Shown one piece after another: positions 39,645 to 50,870 of a DNA stretch of 64,000 nucleotides (positions are counted from its first letter, which is position 1; each line of letters begins with the position of its first letter). The DNA is from Brachionus plicatilis (lineage: Eukaryota; Rotifera; Eurotatoria; Ploima; Brachionidae). Where the stretch lies: NCBI GenBank assembly GCA_010279815.1, contig QEOQ01000359.1, positions 462,688 through 526,687 of the forward strand. Reading direction: 5' to 3'. Both the position numbers and the translations under genes were made by a program. Under the pieces are notes generated by a model. The model had not been told where the DNA came from, made no database searches, and was given only the letters and a program-made list of their open reading frames with translations.

Positions 39645-40280
39645 GATCAAAAAAGAGAGGAATCCAAAACTGGAAGTAACAGTCGAGTCGCAAACGTATA
39701 TTATGTTTAAATTTCGCTCCATTAGATGAAAAAGAAAAATCTCAACACAAGTATCGAAAAGCTAAAATTAATAGAAGAAAAAATAAAATTATGGCAAATA
39801 TATACCGACAATCAATAGAAATTCAAAGGACTAATTGAAGCTAATCAGCTAATTACGAAGAAACTTGATCAGTTAATTTCGGAAATAAGCTAACATCCAT
39901 AACTGGCTTTTTTTACCAAATTTCATTTTAAAATCGTACATAAATTGGGTATCTAAAATAATATTCCGTTGAAAATTATCACCTGGAATTCAAAAGTACG
40001 ACTATTTAAAAGAAAATAATATTTAAAAGAACACGCAGACAACTTTGGTAAATTGACGAGGAGGCTCAAAAGCAAAGACTCAATTATTACGAAGACTTCT
40101 TAAGATCGTAAAACATTAGCTTTGAATTAAATTATTTCAAGTACCAAATCCAAGATTCGATCAAAAAGTTGCTTACAAAAAACTCAATAGCTTAAAACCA
40201 ACTCGACATGACAATTATAAAGCTCGGTTCAAAAAAAAAGAAGTTTTAATTGATTTAATAAAAAAAATAAATTTTTAGTT
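39645..40280 (+). pseudogene. Decayed relative of the 4320 gene, C-terminal three quarters
   Basis: Colinear with the 4320-5174 gene from about residue 70 to the end. Shared landmarks are DWIKKERNPKLEV, a Lys/Glu coiled-coil block, ANQLITKKLDQLI, and FDQKVAYKKLNSLKPTRHDN near the end. It has many stops and frameshifts. The first quarter is not attached here but occurs 0.5 kb downstream. Confidence 0.85.
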
Positions 40281-40799
40281 TCAAAATTTTATAAAAGTAA
40301 TAAATACTCTTGTTATTTTTTTCTAAACTAAATAAATTTTTAGTCTATCGATCAGAATTAGAGATCGATAGACTAATTTTTTAAACTAATTTTTTAAAAG
40401 TTTCTTATCCAGATTTATTCAGAATGATCTAAATTGTTTTAGCCAAAACCATTTGTTGAATTAAATTAATACTGGTTACATCGAAAATTAATTATAAAAA
40501 TTCTGATAAATAAATATTGAGTATTTGGAAGATAATATTGTTAATAATTCTGGGGGAGTTGAAAATTGAAATATTCTTATAACTGTCGTTTGGAAAATTC
40601 ATTGATTATGTTGATTTGGGCTTAGATACAAAACTATTAAAAACAAAAAAATCCTATGCAATACAATATATGTGATTATGTTTTCTTCTTGGATTTATTT
40701 TTTATTTAAGAATATAAGATTTCTTTTTAAATAGTTAAACTTATGCATAAAAATAATTAAATTTGTATTAGTTCATGTTATTTTTAAAAAAAAATTATA
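40281..40799. other. Spacer between two decayed copies
   Basis: AT-rich. Includes a TAGTCTATCGATC...GATCGATAGACTA inverted repeat at about 40341-40375. No gene. Confidence 0.4.
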
Positions 40800-41055
40800 T
40801 TTTAAAAGAAATGGATGGTAGAGCTCCAATTATTATCAGCATTGAATGCCTATTTGAAGAATTAAAGTTTTCATTTATTGTATCAAAAAAAGACACAGTG
40901 ATAAAAAATAAATGAAATTTAAAAAAGTTAAATATTACAAAAACTTGACCTGGAAGATATTTCATTGCAATTTGAATTTCATCCAAATTTTGATTTAATG
41001 GATTGATCGGAGATCGGATAAAAATAGAGATGAATCCAAATGTGGCAGTAATTTT
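40800..41055 (+). pseudogene. Decayed relative of the 4320 gene, N-terminal quarter
   Basis: Matches residues 1-85 of the 4320 gene: MDGRAPIIISIECLFEELKF, then LIGDRIKIEMNPNVAV, with stops between. It ends abruptly where LINE sequence begins. It is preceded by AT-rich DNA like the 5' flank of the intact gene, so it is probably a second tandem copy cut by the LINE and not the missing end of the neighbour at 39645. Confidence 0.85.
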
Positions 41056-41199
41056 CAACCATCCCTTTATAATAATTGACGTCACACATACGCTTCTTTC
41101 AGGCCGTCACGCGTATGCGAACTGGGCGATTGTAAATATTGGAACCGGAGTATTCAACAAAGCTGGCGACCGACAAATTTGAGCAAAGATGGCGCGAAG

Positions 41200-41724
41200 C
41201 TAGCTTCAAAACCCAGCATCATTTATTTACATCGGCCCTCTGGCGAGTAGAGTCGAGTCAGAGCTCTACAAAAAAAAAGCTGGCAAAATAAACGATTTTA
41301 TCTGTGCGGCTTATCAAACCAAGAAATAAAGTGGCCTTATAATAGAGGGCGACTTCAATTATGCGGATGTGGACTGGCAATTGGACAATTCAACAGCGTT
41401 AAGTGGAAGTCTTCTCAAATCCACCCGTTTATTGACGCGTTTAATGACTGCTCCAAAGCAGTGGATTTCAGGACATTTATAAAAGCAGACGGCCTTTGGT
41501 CCAACACTCTTGATTTGGTCATAGTCGACCAGCCATTTAGAGTTAGTAAGGTTCGAAAATCACCCTTATTGGGTGTCTTAGAACCTATGCACGTAGAACT
41601 ATACTGGGAGTATTTTTACTATATTTTTACCGAGCGACGATCCTCGCTCTCAATTCAATCGAGTGATATTCAAAAGATTATGTTTTTTATACTGTTTAAA
41701 AAGATTCTTTTGAAAAAATCATAA
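41200..41724 (+). pseudogene. LINE endonuclease (APE-type) fragment
   Basis: Encodes ICAAYQTKK, then LIIEGDFNYADVDWQLDNS (family ..I.GDFN...I.W) and FRTFIKADGLWSNTLDLVIV, then DQPFRVSKVRKSPLLGVLEP (family ...LDLV.T......V......LG.SDH). The final SDH is altered and a frameshift lies in the middle. It is GC-richer than its surroundings, which suggests a more recent arrival than the LINE tails. The rest of the LINE is missing. Confidence 0.75.
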
Positions 41725-42375
41725 CAATTTTAAATAAATCTAAAAATTTTAGTATTTTGTTAATAATTTTTTTAATAGTTTTTCATAAATATTGAAAAGC
41801 TTCCTAACATGAATAAATTGCAAAGCATTCAAATTGAAAATTGGAAATTTTAAATAACTTTAAAAATTGAAACTTCATTTTACTCTAAAATCTTCAAACA
41901 AAATGAACGAAGAGGATTCCAATCATTCTCTTGTAAGACTTCGATCAAAAAACCTTCTCAAAAGAAAATTGATCCCTTCTTAGAATACGGTTTAAAGAGA
42001 TTGATTTTTTTCTAAAATTGATTATTTTTTTATTTTCTTATTGAATTCATTCAGTTTTATTTTTTAAACAGTTCAAACTCTTGGCTTGCGATTCGATCTA
42101 ATAAAATTTGCGCTCGGCGATCTTAAAAAAGATCGTGAACGGCGATCAGCCCTCGATAGACAACGCTTATTTTATCACATCTGACCTTTAGCTATTTCAA
42201 TATATCATTTATAATTTTCTTTATATTAGACGGGGTAGAAAAAAACTTAAAGAGAAATTTGAATAAATAGATTTAGAAAAAGACAATTTAAACATAAAAT
42301 TAAATAATGTTATTTTTTTTAGAGATAAAAATCATAAAAGTATGAAAGTTATTTTTCTTGAGAGAAAAAAACATA
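41725..42375. other. Intergenic
   Basis: AT-rich except for a short patch at about 42070-42165 with GATCGTGAACGGCGATCAGC-like inverted words. No gene supported. Confidence 0.4.
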
Positions 42376-44333
42376 CACTCAACTCTCTTTAATTCGTATT
42401 AAAAAAGCCTTCTTAAAAGTCAATCCGGATTGAATTATTCGATTAAATGAATAAACCCGATTTCTTTTAAAATTTAAAAAAATACGAATTAATTTACAAA
42501 ATTTTTATTAAAAAAACAACTTTTTGAAATTTAATCAATTTAAATTTATTATAAAAATTTAACTTTCGTGATTCATAAAATTGTCTTTAGTTTGAGTTAA
42601 TACGGTATCTTTAAAATTACCTTATCATTAAATGAACTAGAACTTTCTATTTATTTACAAAACATTTTAAATCCTTCAAACGCCTTATCAAAGGGTATTT
42701 TTTCAGCTTCAAGCTCGACTTGAATCTCCTCTTCTATCACATCACTCGTGGACCTGACCATCCAAACAATATAATCATCAGACAATAACTCACACGTTGA
42801 TTCGCTCTCGTCTGATTCAATGAATTTTTTAGCCGAGCAAACATAGTCATAATAACCACTACGCAGTCTTTTTAAAAGATCATCAAGAGAACATTAACTA
42901 GCGGTTTCGTCAAAAATTTTGTTTTGATCACAACTAATTTTTTTTTTACAATATCACATTTATTGGAACAATTATTAATACAATCAAAGTCTACTAATCT
43001 CCATGCTCTTTTAACCATCAAAATAGCTTGTTTTAAATCTGGTAGTTTGGATTCATTGAACAATTCAAAAGACTCGAATAGAGACTCTACGAGTAATTTT
43101 CGATATTGACACTTAAACGACCGTATGATTCCTGCATCACACGGTTGTAAAACTGAAGTTCAATTTGGAGGCAAATATCTAACAATAACATTAACTTAAA
43201 TCATGCTCAGTTCCATGCGCAGACGCATTATCTACTTATAACAATAATTTGCGGTTAGGTTTTAATATTTTAATTTGATCATTAAATTTTTCCAAAATGT
43301 CTCTAAAAACGATTGCAGTCATCCATGCATTATTGTTAAAATAATATGGCAATTTGTCGCTTGGTTAACAATTTTTAAAGCAATGTGGACGTTTGTATTT
43401 ACCTATTACAATAGGTTCTAGTTTATGTTTACCAGTCAAATTTGTTTCGATTGCAATAGTTATTCGTTCTTTGTTTACTTTTTTACCATGAACTTGTTGA
43501 GTCGAGAGTGTTTTGTTTGGCTCAAGCTTGAAAAATTGTGCTGTCTCGTCAATGTTGTAGATATCATCAAGGTCAAAGTCTTCAGTCCAATTTTTAATTT
43601 TTTGTCTACCATCATTAATCAGTTCAGAAGAAACTGAACCAGATTCGCCATGCAGTTTTATATTGCTAATATGGTTCCTTTTTTTGAATTTTTCAAGCCA
43701 TCCAGTAGAATATTTGAAATCTTTGATATTTTGCATAATTTCAAATTCATTTGCTTTATATATTAAAATATCATCTGATATTGGTAAACCAACAAAAAGC
43801 TTTTCATTAAACCATAAAAATAGTGCATCTTCAAGTTCAGGGTATTTACTATTTCGTATTCGATACGAATTGATTGATTCGGAATTCAAATGATTTTTTC
43901 TATTATTTAGTATATCGCTCATGGTAGTGGTTGATATATTTTGTTTGAATTTTTCAGAAAAATATTTGCACAAATAATTTTGTTTAGACCCAGGATTATC
44001 AGATGCAAATAAACAAATTTCCCTCTTTTGTTCAATTGTCAACTCCATCTTTTTTCTTTTAAGTTTAATTTGATTGTTAGACATTTTGAATTTTAATAAA
44101 AAGAATAAAAAACACTAGTATAGTTGTACGGATTAACTTAAAAATAATAAATGATTTAACTTAGCAAAGTGTAAAAAATTTTGTACGAATGTCGAAATAA
44201 TCCGTATAACAAAATCCGGTTTAAAAAAAAAATTCCATGCAAGAGTATTACATAGAGCCCTGAGGTTTTAATTTTGATACGAATAAAAGAAAAATACGGA
44301 TAAAATCATAACCGAATTAAAGAGAGTTGACTG
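42376..44333 (-). mobile_element. Second pogo/Tigger-like element, 1,958 bp
   Basis: TA (42374-42375 and 44334-44335) flanks CACTCAACTCTCTTTAATTC on the left and GAATTAAAGAGAGTTGACTG on the right. The transposase is on the minus strand. Its termini differ from those of the 35147 element, so it is a different family. Confidence 0.9.
42690..44084 (-). pseudogene. pogo-type transposase, frameshifted
   Basis: The N-terminal frame (43365-44084, true ATG) has the HTH (ELTIEQKREICLFASDNPGS), the CENPB domain (DFKYSTGWLEKFKKRNHI) and the first catalytic Asp in DIYNIDETAQFF, then PIVIGKYKRPHCFKN. After a frame change the rest is in pieces: YLPPNWTSVLQPCDAGIIRS (family LP.N.TS.LQP.D.GII..FK) and an acidic C-terminus (42872-43063 and beyond). 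The order is complete but it is broken in at least two places. Inactive. Confidence 0.85.
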
Positions 44334-44585
44334 TATAAGCTTAAAGAATAAAGGATAAAATATCTGTATAAAAAGAAAGGATGGTAAATGGAATAATATT
44401 GGTTAGATTTAGGAATTTTTCTCTTTTTTTGATCAATGAAGAATTGATTAAAATAGAATTTTAAAAAATAGAATAAACAGATAAATGTTTTTTCTCATTT
44501 TTACTTATGCTTATTTATCCTAAAAAAAAATTGATTGGTGTGACCTTCTCTTTTTTTATATTTTAGTATCTTTTTTACATGCTTT

Positions 44586-44955
44586 NNNNNNNNNNNNNNN
44601 NNNNNNNNNNNNNNNNNNNNNNNNNNNNNNNNNNNNNNNNNNNNNNNNNNNNNNNNNNNNNNNNNNNNNNNNNNNNNNNNNNNNNNNNNNNNNNNNNNNN
44701 NNNNNNNNNNNNNNNNNNNNNNNNNNNNNNNNNNNNNNNNNNNNNNNNNNNNNNNNNNNNNNNNNNNNNNNNNNNNNNNNNNNNNNNNNNNNNNNNNNNN
44801 NNNNNNNNNNNNNNNNNNNNNNNNNNNNNNNNNNNNNNNNNNNNNNNNNNNNNNNNNNNNNNNNNNNNNNNNNNNNNNNNNNNNNNNNNNNNNNNNNNNN
44901 NNNNNNNNNNNNNNNNNNNNNNNNNNNNNNNNNNNNNNNNNNNNNNNNNNNNNNN
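44586..44955. other. Assembly gap (Ns)
   Basis: 370 undetermined bases directly beyond the 3' end of TCERG1. The sequence before it (about 44470-44585) resembles 9293-9410, so a repeat probably caused the gap. Open frames spanning the Ns are meaningless. Confidence 0.99.
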
Positions 44956-44990
44956 CAAAAAAAAAAAAAAAAAAGTTGAAAAAAAAAAAA

Positions 44991-47519
44991 TTATTTAGGC
45001 TTGCGAGCCGGCTCAGTGGCAGTTGGCGGAGGCGGCGGACCTTCCTCCTCCAATTTCTTCATATAATCCATAAGAATGCTCTTTCTGTGATCAGGCGCAC
45101 ACTCGAGCACAATCCAACTCTTGTCCTTGCTCAAAAAGTCCTCAATTTCCTTCATGTGACTAGGTGCCTCTTTCAGCATGGCCAAACTCTTGTGGCTTAT
45201 CATCTTAGCCTGTAGCAACAACTCCTTGAAGTCGTGTACCACTTGGTCAAACTTTTCTCTTTGATAATTCTCAAACTCTTTTTCGAATCGGAAATTCTCC
45301 GATTTCTGAAGTGCCTCGAACCTTTGGTCCGATTTGAGCATTTTTTTCACCTCTTTCCACTCTGACTTTTTCAATTGGATGCCAGGCGTGTCATCCAGAA
45401 TCTTGAAGAACAAGTCGCGCTGCTTTGCCCTAAATTTGCTCATGTGCTCCTCGAACAGCTCTTCCTTGGCGTCCTTGTCCAGTATCTTGCAGTGGGACCA
45501 TCGCGGGTCTTTTTTGAGGATTTTTTTCGCCTCCTTCCAGCTCAAGTCGGCGCCCACAACAGGCCTGATCAAATCGATGAGCAAAGCTCTGAAGTTCTCG
45601 ATGGCCTCGTCTTTTTTGAGCGAGTCGCGCTCTTTCTCCCTCTCGGTCTCATACTTGGACAACTGCTGCATCACTTCTTTGTTTCGCTCGCGCAACGAAG
45701 CCTCCTCCCTTTCTTTTTTCTCCTTTTGACGCCTCTTCTCATCATCGGAGTCGTCGCCGGCCTCCAAATGGCGACAAAAGTCGCGGAACAAGTCCTCTCT
45801 TTTCGAGCTGCTCTCGACTGCCTTGTATCTCTGGTCATCGTTTATGAGCTTCTTGGTCTCTGTCCAGCTAGAATTACGGTTTAACTTTTGCTCTTTGAGC
45901 AATTGGATAAAGTTGCGCTTCAGCTTGTCCCAGTCTTTGGTGTCTTTGCGGCGCAAGTCGGCCGCAAACTCGTTGAACAGCGACTCGCGCTCTTTCATTT
46001 TTTCCACTGCCTTAAACCTTTCATCGCGCATATACTTGACGGAAAAGTCATTGAACGACATGGCATGATGGTCCAGCTTGGCTTCTCTGAGCAAATCTTT
46101 GAATTGTTCTCTCTTTTGTTTGATTTTTTCGGATCTTTCCTTCATTTCGTCATTGGCCCTGTCGCGCACATACTTGTCGAACACATTTTTGCGCTCCTTG
46201 GAAGTGAGCAGCAAATAGCGCGGATCGAACACAATTTTCTGCAGCTCTTTTTCCCAAGTAGAATAGGCACTCACACTCTTTTCGACCAGCAGCTCTCTGA
46301 ACTGGTGAACACGCTGCTCAAACGGCAGCTGAGCGCGCACTTGCGCCGCCTTGTGCTCGGCCTCCAGCGCAGCCTCCTTGGACGCCTCTATTTTGCTCTT
46401 TTGCAAGAACTCGTCCGGAGCTACGCTGCTCGGCGACTGTGGACGCCGCGGCGACTCCGAGCCCGAGCTCTCCTCTTCCTCCACTCTGTTCTTCTTGACC
46501 GGGGGCGCTTCCTCGGCCTCACTAGACTTCTTCTTGCCATTTAGCTCACTTGGTGTGTCGCGCAGCATTTTGTCCACATCCAGTCTGCCTAGCAAAATTG
46601 GCGGTCTCTCCCACAGGCTTATCTTCTCGCTTGGATTGTAGAAGAAGACCTTTTGGTCGCGGGTCCAAACAATGCACCAGGGCGTCCCGGCCACTGGCGT
46701 GCTCGAGATCGGCTTGGACCGCTGCTTGGCCTTTTCCTCCTCGGACATCTCCGCCTCTTTTTCTTTTTTTTCCACCACTCTTTCTATCCGCTTGGACTTG
46801 AGCACCTCCAGCTTGGCCTCCAGAAGCTTCAGCTCGACCAGACAGCTCGGCTTGTCCCACGTGGACTCGTTGGTCTTGGAGCTGTAGAAATACTTTTTGC
46901 CGTCGGGGGTGCTGTGCTCGGCATACTGTTGGCATTCTTCGCGGCACTTGATCAGCTTTTCCTCTGCGTCGCGGATCTCTAGCTTGGTCTCGTCAGAGAA
47001 GTGGTAGCGGGGGTCGTCTAGCAGAGAGCTGATGGTGGGCCCGGGCTTGAAGGGCGGCATGCCGAACGGCGGCATGAAGGGGGGCATGCCGAATGGAGGG
47101 GGCGGCATGCCTGGAAAAGCGCCCGGCATGGGGAAGCCGGCGCCGGGCACGAATGGCGGGAAGCTCTGGCCGTCGCTCTTCGGCTCGCTTTCTTTCACAC
47201 TCGCCTGCTGCAGCTGGCTGTTCATGGAGGAGATTTTTTCCAAGTCTTCTTGGGCGACCACTCTGACATTTGGACCTGCCGGTCTGATCCAGGAGGACTC
47301 GCGGCTCCGCGCGTTGTAGAAGTACGGCCTGCCGTCAGATGTCTTGTTCTCTACCCACACTTCCTCGCTGGGCTTGGGCAAATTGCTCATTTGTGTTGGG
47401 CTTCCGAACTGGGCCATTGGAGAACCTGGCGAATTCATCTCTCTTTTTTGCTCTTTTTTTGGTTCCTGTTGGCAAAATTTTGGATCAAAGTATTCAGCCT
47501 TCAATTTGGATATATTCAT
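44991..47519 (-). CDS. TCERG1: TCERG1/CA150 transcription elongation regulator, single exon
   Basis: 842 residues from the ATG at 47519 to TAA at 44991-44993. It is a nuclear WW/FF scaffold linking the phosphorylated RNA polymerase II tail with splicing factors. WW1 is about residues 51-82 (W55, W77), WW2 about 193-226 (W221; the first Trp is replaced, QQYAEH) and WW3 about 279-308 (W281, W303). Between WW1 and WW2 is a Pro/Gly/Met-rich FPGMPPPPFGMPPF linker. Six FF domains follow at roughly 402-455, 468-520, 535-590, 640-695, 705-755 and 762-825, then PPPPP and a basic end. It is shorter than vertebrate TCERG1 because the Q/A-repeat region is absent. There are no introns, and it is visibly much more GC-rich than everything around it. 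Its 3' end abuts a poly-A/T run and the gap. A truncated copy is at 7136-8067. Confidence 0.93.
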   Translation of the reverse strand: MNISKLKAEYFDPKFCQQEPKKEQKREMNSPGSPMAQFGSPTQMSNLPKPSEEVWVENKTSDGRPYFYNARSRESSWIRPAGPNVRVVAQEDLEKISSMNSQLQQASVKESEPKSDGQSFPPFVPGAGFPMPGAFPGMPPPPFGMPPFMPPFGMPPFKPGPTISSLLDDPRYHFSDETKLEIRDAEEKLIKCREECQQYAEHSTPDGKKYFYSSKTNESTWDKPSCLVELKLLEAKLEVLKSKRIERVVEKKEKEAEMSEEEKAKQRSKPISSTPVAGTPWCIVWTRDQKVFFYNPSEKISLWERPPILLGRLDVDKMLRDTPSELNGKKKSSEAEEAPPVKKNRVEEEESSGSESPRRPQSPSSVAPDEFLQKSKIEASKEAALEAEHKAAQVRAQLPFEQRVHQFRELLVEKSVSAYSTWEKELQKIVFDPRYLLLTSKERKNVFDKYVRDRANDEMKERSEKIKQKREQFKDLLREAKLDHHAMSFNDFSVKYMRDERFKAVEKMKERESLFNEFAADLRRKDTKDWDKLKRNFIQLLKEQKLNRNSSWTETKKLINDDQRYKAVESSSKREDLFRDFCRHLEAGDDSDDEKRRQKEKKEREEASLRERNKEVMQQLSKYETEREKERDSLKKDEAIENFRALLIDLIRPVVGADLSWKEAKKILKKDPRWSHCKILDKDAKEELFEEHMSKFRAKQRDLFFKILDDTPGIQLKKSEWKEVKKMLKSDQRFEALQKSENFRFEKEFENYQREKFDQVVHDFKELLLQAKMISHKSLAMLKEAPSHMKEIEDFLSKDKSWIVLECAPDHRKSILMDYMKKLEEEGPPPPPTATEPARKPK

Positions 47520-47594
47520 ATATATATGAGATTTTTTTTTTTTTTTTTTTTTTTCTAACTATTTGAAGAAAATTATAAATTAAAAATTCAATTA

Positions 47595-47708
47595 CAAAAA
47601 TTTAAATGCGACGAACTTTTAGGATTTTCGGTCAAAATTAAATTAGCGTCAGAGAACGCTTTGCTTTTGGGTTGTTGTTTGTGGTAGCTGCGTGAGAGAG
47701 AGAGGGTT
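47595..47708. repeat. Direct repeat, left copy (114 bp)
   Basis: Repeated at 48859-48970 with three substitutions and one GA-unit length change. It contains TTAGCGTCAGAGAACGCTTT and ends in a GAGAGAGAGAG run. The two copies bracket a LINE fragment. Confidence 0.9.
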
Positions 47709-48858
47709 CCAACACTGATTTCGCAGAGGCTATTCATGTGAAACTGCTCTCCATGAATTAGCTTCTTACCTAAACGAAGCAAGAGATAAAAAGCTGATTA
47801 CCCTTTTGCTTTTCATTGACTTTTGAAAAGCGTTTGACTTAGTAAATTCTTATTTTTTCATTTTAAAGCAATTTCATTATTTTTTTGATAATTCCTCCCT
47901 ATCCTTGATATCCAATTATTTTACAAATAGAAAACAACTTAAAAGACTAAAAAATACAAATTCTTTAGCAAAAGAATTGAAACTTGGAGTCCCTCAAGGT
48001 TCTGTACTGGGTCCTATATTTTTTTAAATTTTTATAAATGACTTGCCTTGGTTTTTTAAAGAATTAAAATGTAAATTGTTCGCAGATGACACAACTTTCT
48101 AATTGTCTAGAAAAAATCTTGGTGAGCATATCAAAAAGTTTAAAATTTTTATTGAACCAATTGCATCCTGGTGTGACTTAAACAAGCTAGGTATAAATTG
48201 GGCCAAATTTATTTATTTCAGCAAGCTTATACTTGAAAAAATTAAAAATTTTTATTACATTTGTTTACACATATTTTTTAATTTGATTTTTTTGGTAAAG
48301 ACTTAAATACTATAAACAATTTCTTAGAAAAATACAATTTATTTTCCTTCAACATCGTTTTTATCAAAATTATTAACTTTTTCATTTAAAATTATGAAAT
48401 TTGATAATACACCTACAATCTTAAAAGATAAACTTCAAACAAATCATTCAAGAAATTTAAAATGGAATTTTCGGAATTCGGATAAATTGGTACAAAATGG
48501 TGCTAAATCAAAATTTGGTGAAATGATCTTTTCTTATTTTTGTCCAAAATTAATTAATAATTTTGTAATTGAAAAAATCAATTTAATTTTTAATCACTTT
48601 AAGATGTCTGCATTTAATAATATTAACTTAATTTACAAAAGAGCGTGTAAATTATTCGATAAATTTGATTTATTTTAAAAAAATTAAAATTAAAATTTAT
48701 TTTTTAATGTAAAATTCCAAATTTGTTTTAAAAAAAGAATATATTGTATTTTTATTTTAAAATAATTAAATAAATGAAATGTTAACCAGTCTTGAAAAAA
48801 GATAAGGGCACTAGTCTGTTGATTAATCTTGAATAAATAATAAATAAATAAAAAATTG
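47709..48858 (+). mobile_element. 5'-truncated LINE insertion
   Basis: Carries jockey/CR1-type RT motifs: LLLFIDF.KAFDLVNS (stop at the gap), LGVPQGSVLGPIFF, IFINDLPWFFKELKCKLFAD followed by DT. After a deleted thumb region it has a C-terminal tail (48394-48678) like that at 10009-10410. It ends in ATAAATAATAAATAAATAAA, a typical LINE 3' tail. In-frame stops show it is dead. The 112-114-bp flanking repeats look like an exceptionally long target duplication. Confidence 0.8.
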
Positions 48859-48970
48859 CAAAAATTTAAATTTGACGAACTTTTAAGATTTTCGGTCAAA
48901 ATTAAATTAGCGTCAGAGAACGCTTTGCTTTTGGGTTGTTGTTTGTGGTAGCTGCGTGAGAGAGAGGGTT
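48859..48970. repeat. Direct repeat, right copy (112 bp)
   Basis: Partner of 47595-47708. It begins directly after the LINE A/T-rich tail. Confidence 0.9.
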
Positions 48971-49249
48971 TAGCAAAGGTTTTTATTGTGGTGTTTGAAT
49001 GGTTACAATTGGAACATAGATTGGAAACTAAAGCAAACAAGTGACTTTTGAAAAAGTTTATTCTATTTAACTTTTTTGAAAGCTAGATCAAAAAGGTCTT
49101 GCTTGTGGAGTTAATTAAATTTTGTTAACGTGGTAACTAGAGATAAGATTTTGTGATAAAAGTTATGTTTAAGTTTGATTTGGTTCTAAAGAAATGATTT
49201 TTGTTTGCTCTTGAAGTTAAAATTTAACAGCTTAAATATTCACCTTAAA

Positions 49250-50380
49250 ATGTTTAAAAGTCACAAGTCCCAAGTCAAGTCAAAGTCCGGACTTTTTTTT
49301 TAAATTTTTTTTTCAAAAGTCCAAGTCCATGCTTTAAAATTTTGAATACTGAAGAAGAATTGTGAAGATTTTTATGCTAAAATTGCAAAGAAATTCTCAT
49401 AAATGGCAAATCTAATGCATTAGACAACCCAAGAGTATATACATTTTTTGAGGGTCAGGTAGATCGAAACATATAAAAAGATAAAAAAACATATATAAAG
49501 AAAATAAAAAAAATAGAAAAATATTAATTTAATTAATGAGGAAAAAAAACGTATCACCAATTTTGTAAAAAGATGAAAAATATAAATTCAAAATCCAATC
49601 TATTTTAATATTTTTAGTTTAATAGAATAGTTATAGTTTTAAAAAAAATAAATGAAATTTAAAATTAAGGATAAAGAGCAAAAATTCAAATCATTTGCAT
49701 AAATAGACGAATCAACTTTTTAAATTACCGTATTACCTCAAATAGAAGTAATCACAAATAAAAGAAAGTTGCTACTATTTGAGGCAAAAATTTTCCTATA
49801 TTTGAGTTGTTTTTCTCAAAAAATGTGTCTCGATTAAAAGAAAATTCACCAGTCATTTGACATGTAAAACGTGCATTTTTTGTTTCTTTTAGAAGGAAAA
49901 AATGGATAAATTTTTTTTATTTGAGTCATTTTTTTGAAGTGAAAAATTTTCAAATAAAAGAAACCCTTTGATGACCGAACTTTCTTTTATTTGAGGAAAT
50001 ACGGTAGGTATTTTAACACATTTTTATCATTATTAGCTGAAAAAGTAAAATTAAAATTAATTTTTCTAAAAAAATTATAAACTTTTCAAACTGAAGAGTT
50101 TCAACTATTTCTTTAAACCATCTTGACTTGATTCAGTGTAAATTTTGTCTCATATTATCTATTTAAGTCATTTTTTATATAATTTATGTTTTATCTCTTT
50201 TTGATTTTTTATAGTTTATGTTTCTTTCTCCCATTAAATAAGCTAAAATTAGTAAAATTGATTATTTGTTTTTTCTCTCTTTTTATGTTTTTTTCTACCT
50301 CACCCATTTTTTGATATGAAGCAAATTTTAAAAAAAAGTCCGGACTTGGAATTTTTTTTGTGACTTTTAAACAACCCTGG
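49250..50380. mobile_element. Element of the GTTTAAAAGTC family, long member
   Basis: The left end TGTTTAAAAGTCACAAGTC and the right end GACTTTTAAACAACCCTGG are inverted, with AAGTCCGGACTTT words just inside each. The inner part is AT-rich and non-coding. It shares a block (ATTTTGAATACTGAAGAAGA ... GACAACCCAAGAGTATAT) with the 57383-57660 member. Confidence 0.65.
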
Positions 50381-50589
50381 ATCTAACTGAGATCCAATGT
50401 AGATTACATGTAGAAAAATTTGAGATTCAGCTGAGATCGCATTAGAAAATATTAAGAAGATTAGCGTGAGAATCTCAAGAGCTTCTCATTTATTTTCTCA
50501 TTACTTTTCTCATTTTGTCCGATTCGGATCTCAAAAAGAACGATAACTTCAAATATTGAATAATTATTTAGTTTGTAATGGGTAAGGTC

Positions 50590-50760
50590 TCTAACATTTG
50601 AGTTGCTTTTTTTTGTTTATTAATGCCTTGCATTTAGTCTATCGAAATGCATTACTTTACATTTATCAGCACACAGTTCCATACGTTAGACATCTATCCA
50701 TTGACATAATGCTTCCAGATCTTTTTGTAACATCGCTCTCTCTTAAACTTTGTTTACTTT
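50590..50760 (-). pseudogene. LINE reverse transcriptase fragment
   Basis: The minus strand reads LQKDLEALCQWID, stop, then RMELCADKCKVMHFDRLNA. This is the segment following the FADD box in jockey-type RTs (LQ.DL..L..W......N..KC..M). Only about 50 residues remain. Confidence 0.65.
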
Positions 50761-50870
50761 GCCGAGTATTTACACTATCATTAATTGATGATATTCTTGA
50801 AAAAAATTTTTTAAATTTAAATAAAAAAATGTGTAACTTCTTAAATTCAAAATTTTATTTAAAAATTTAA

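Noticed and set aside
44575..44998. Open frames across the assembly gap
   Set aside because: They consist almost entirely of Ns.
45334..47566. Several long plus-strand open frames opposite TCERG1
   Set aside because: They are antisense shadows caused by the GC-rich coding strand. No recognisable protein content and no start context.
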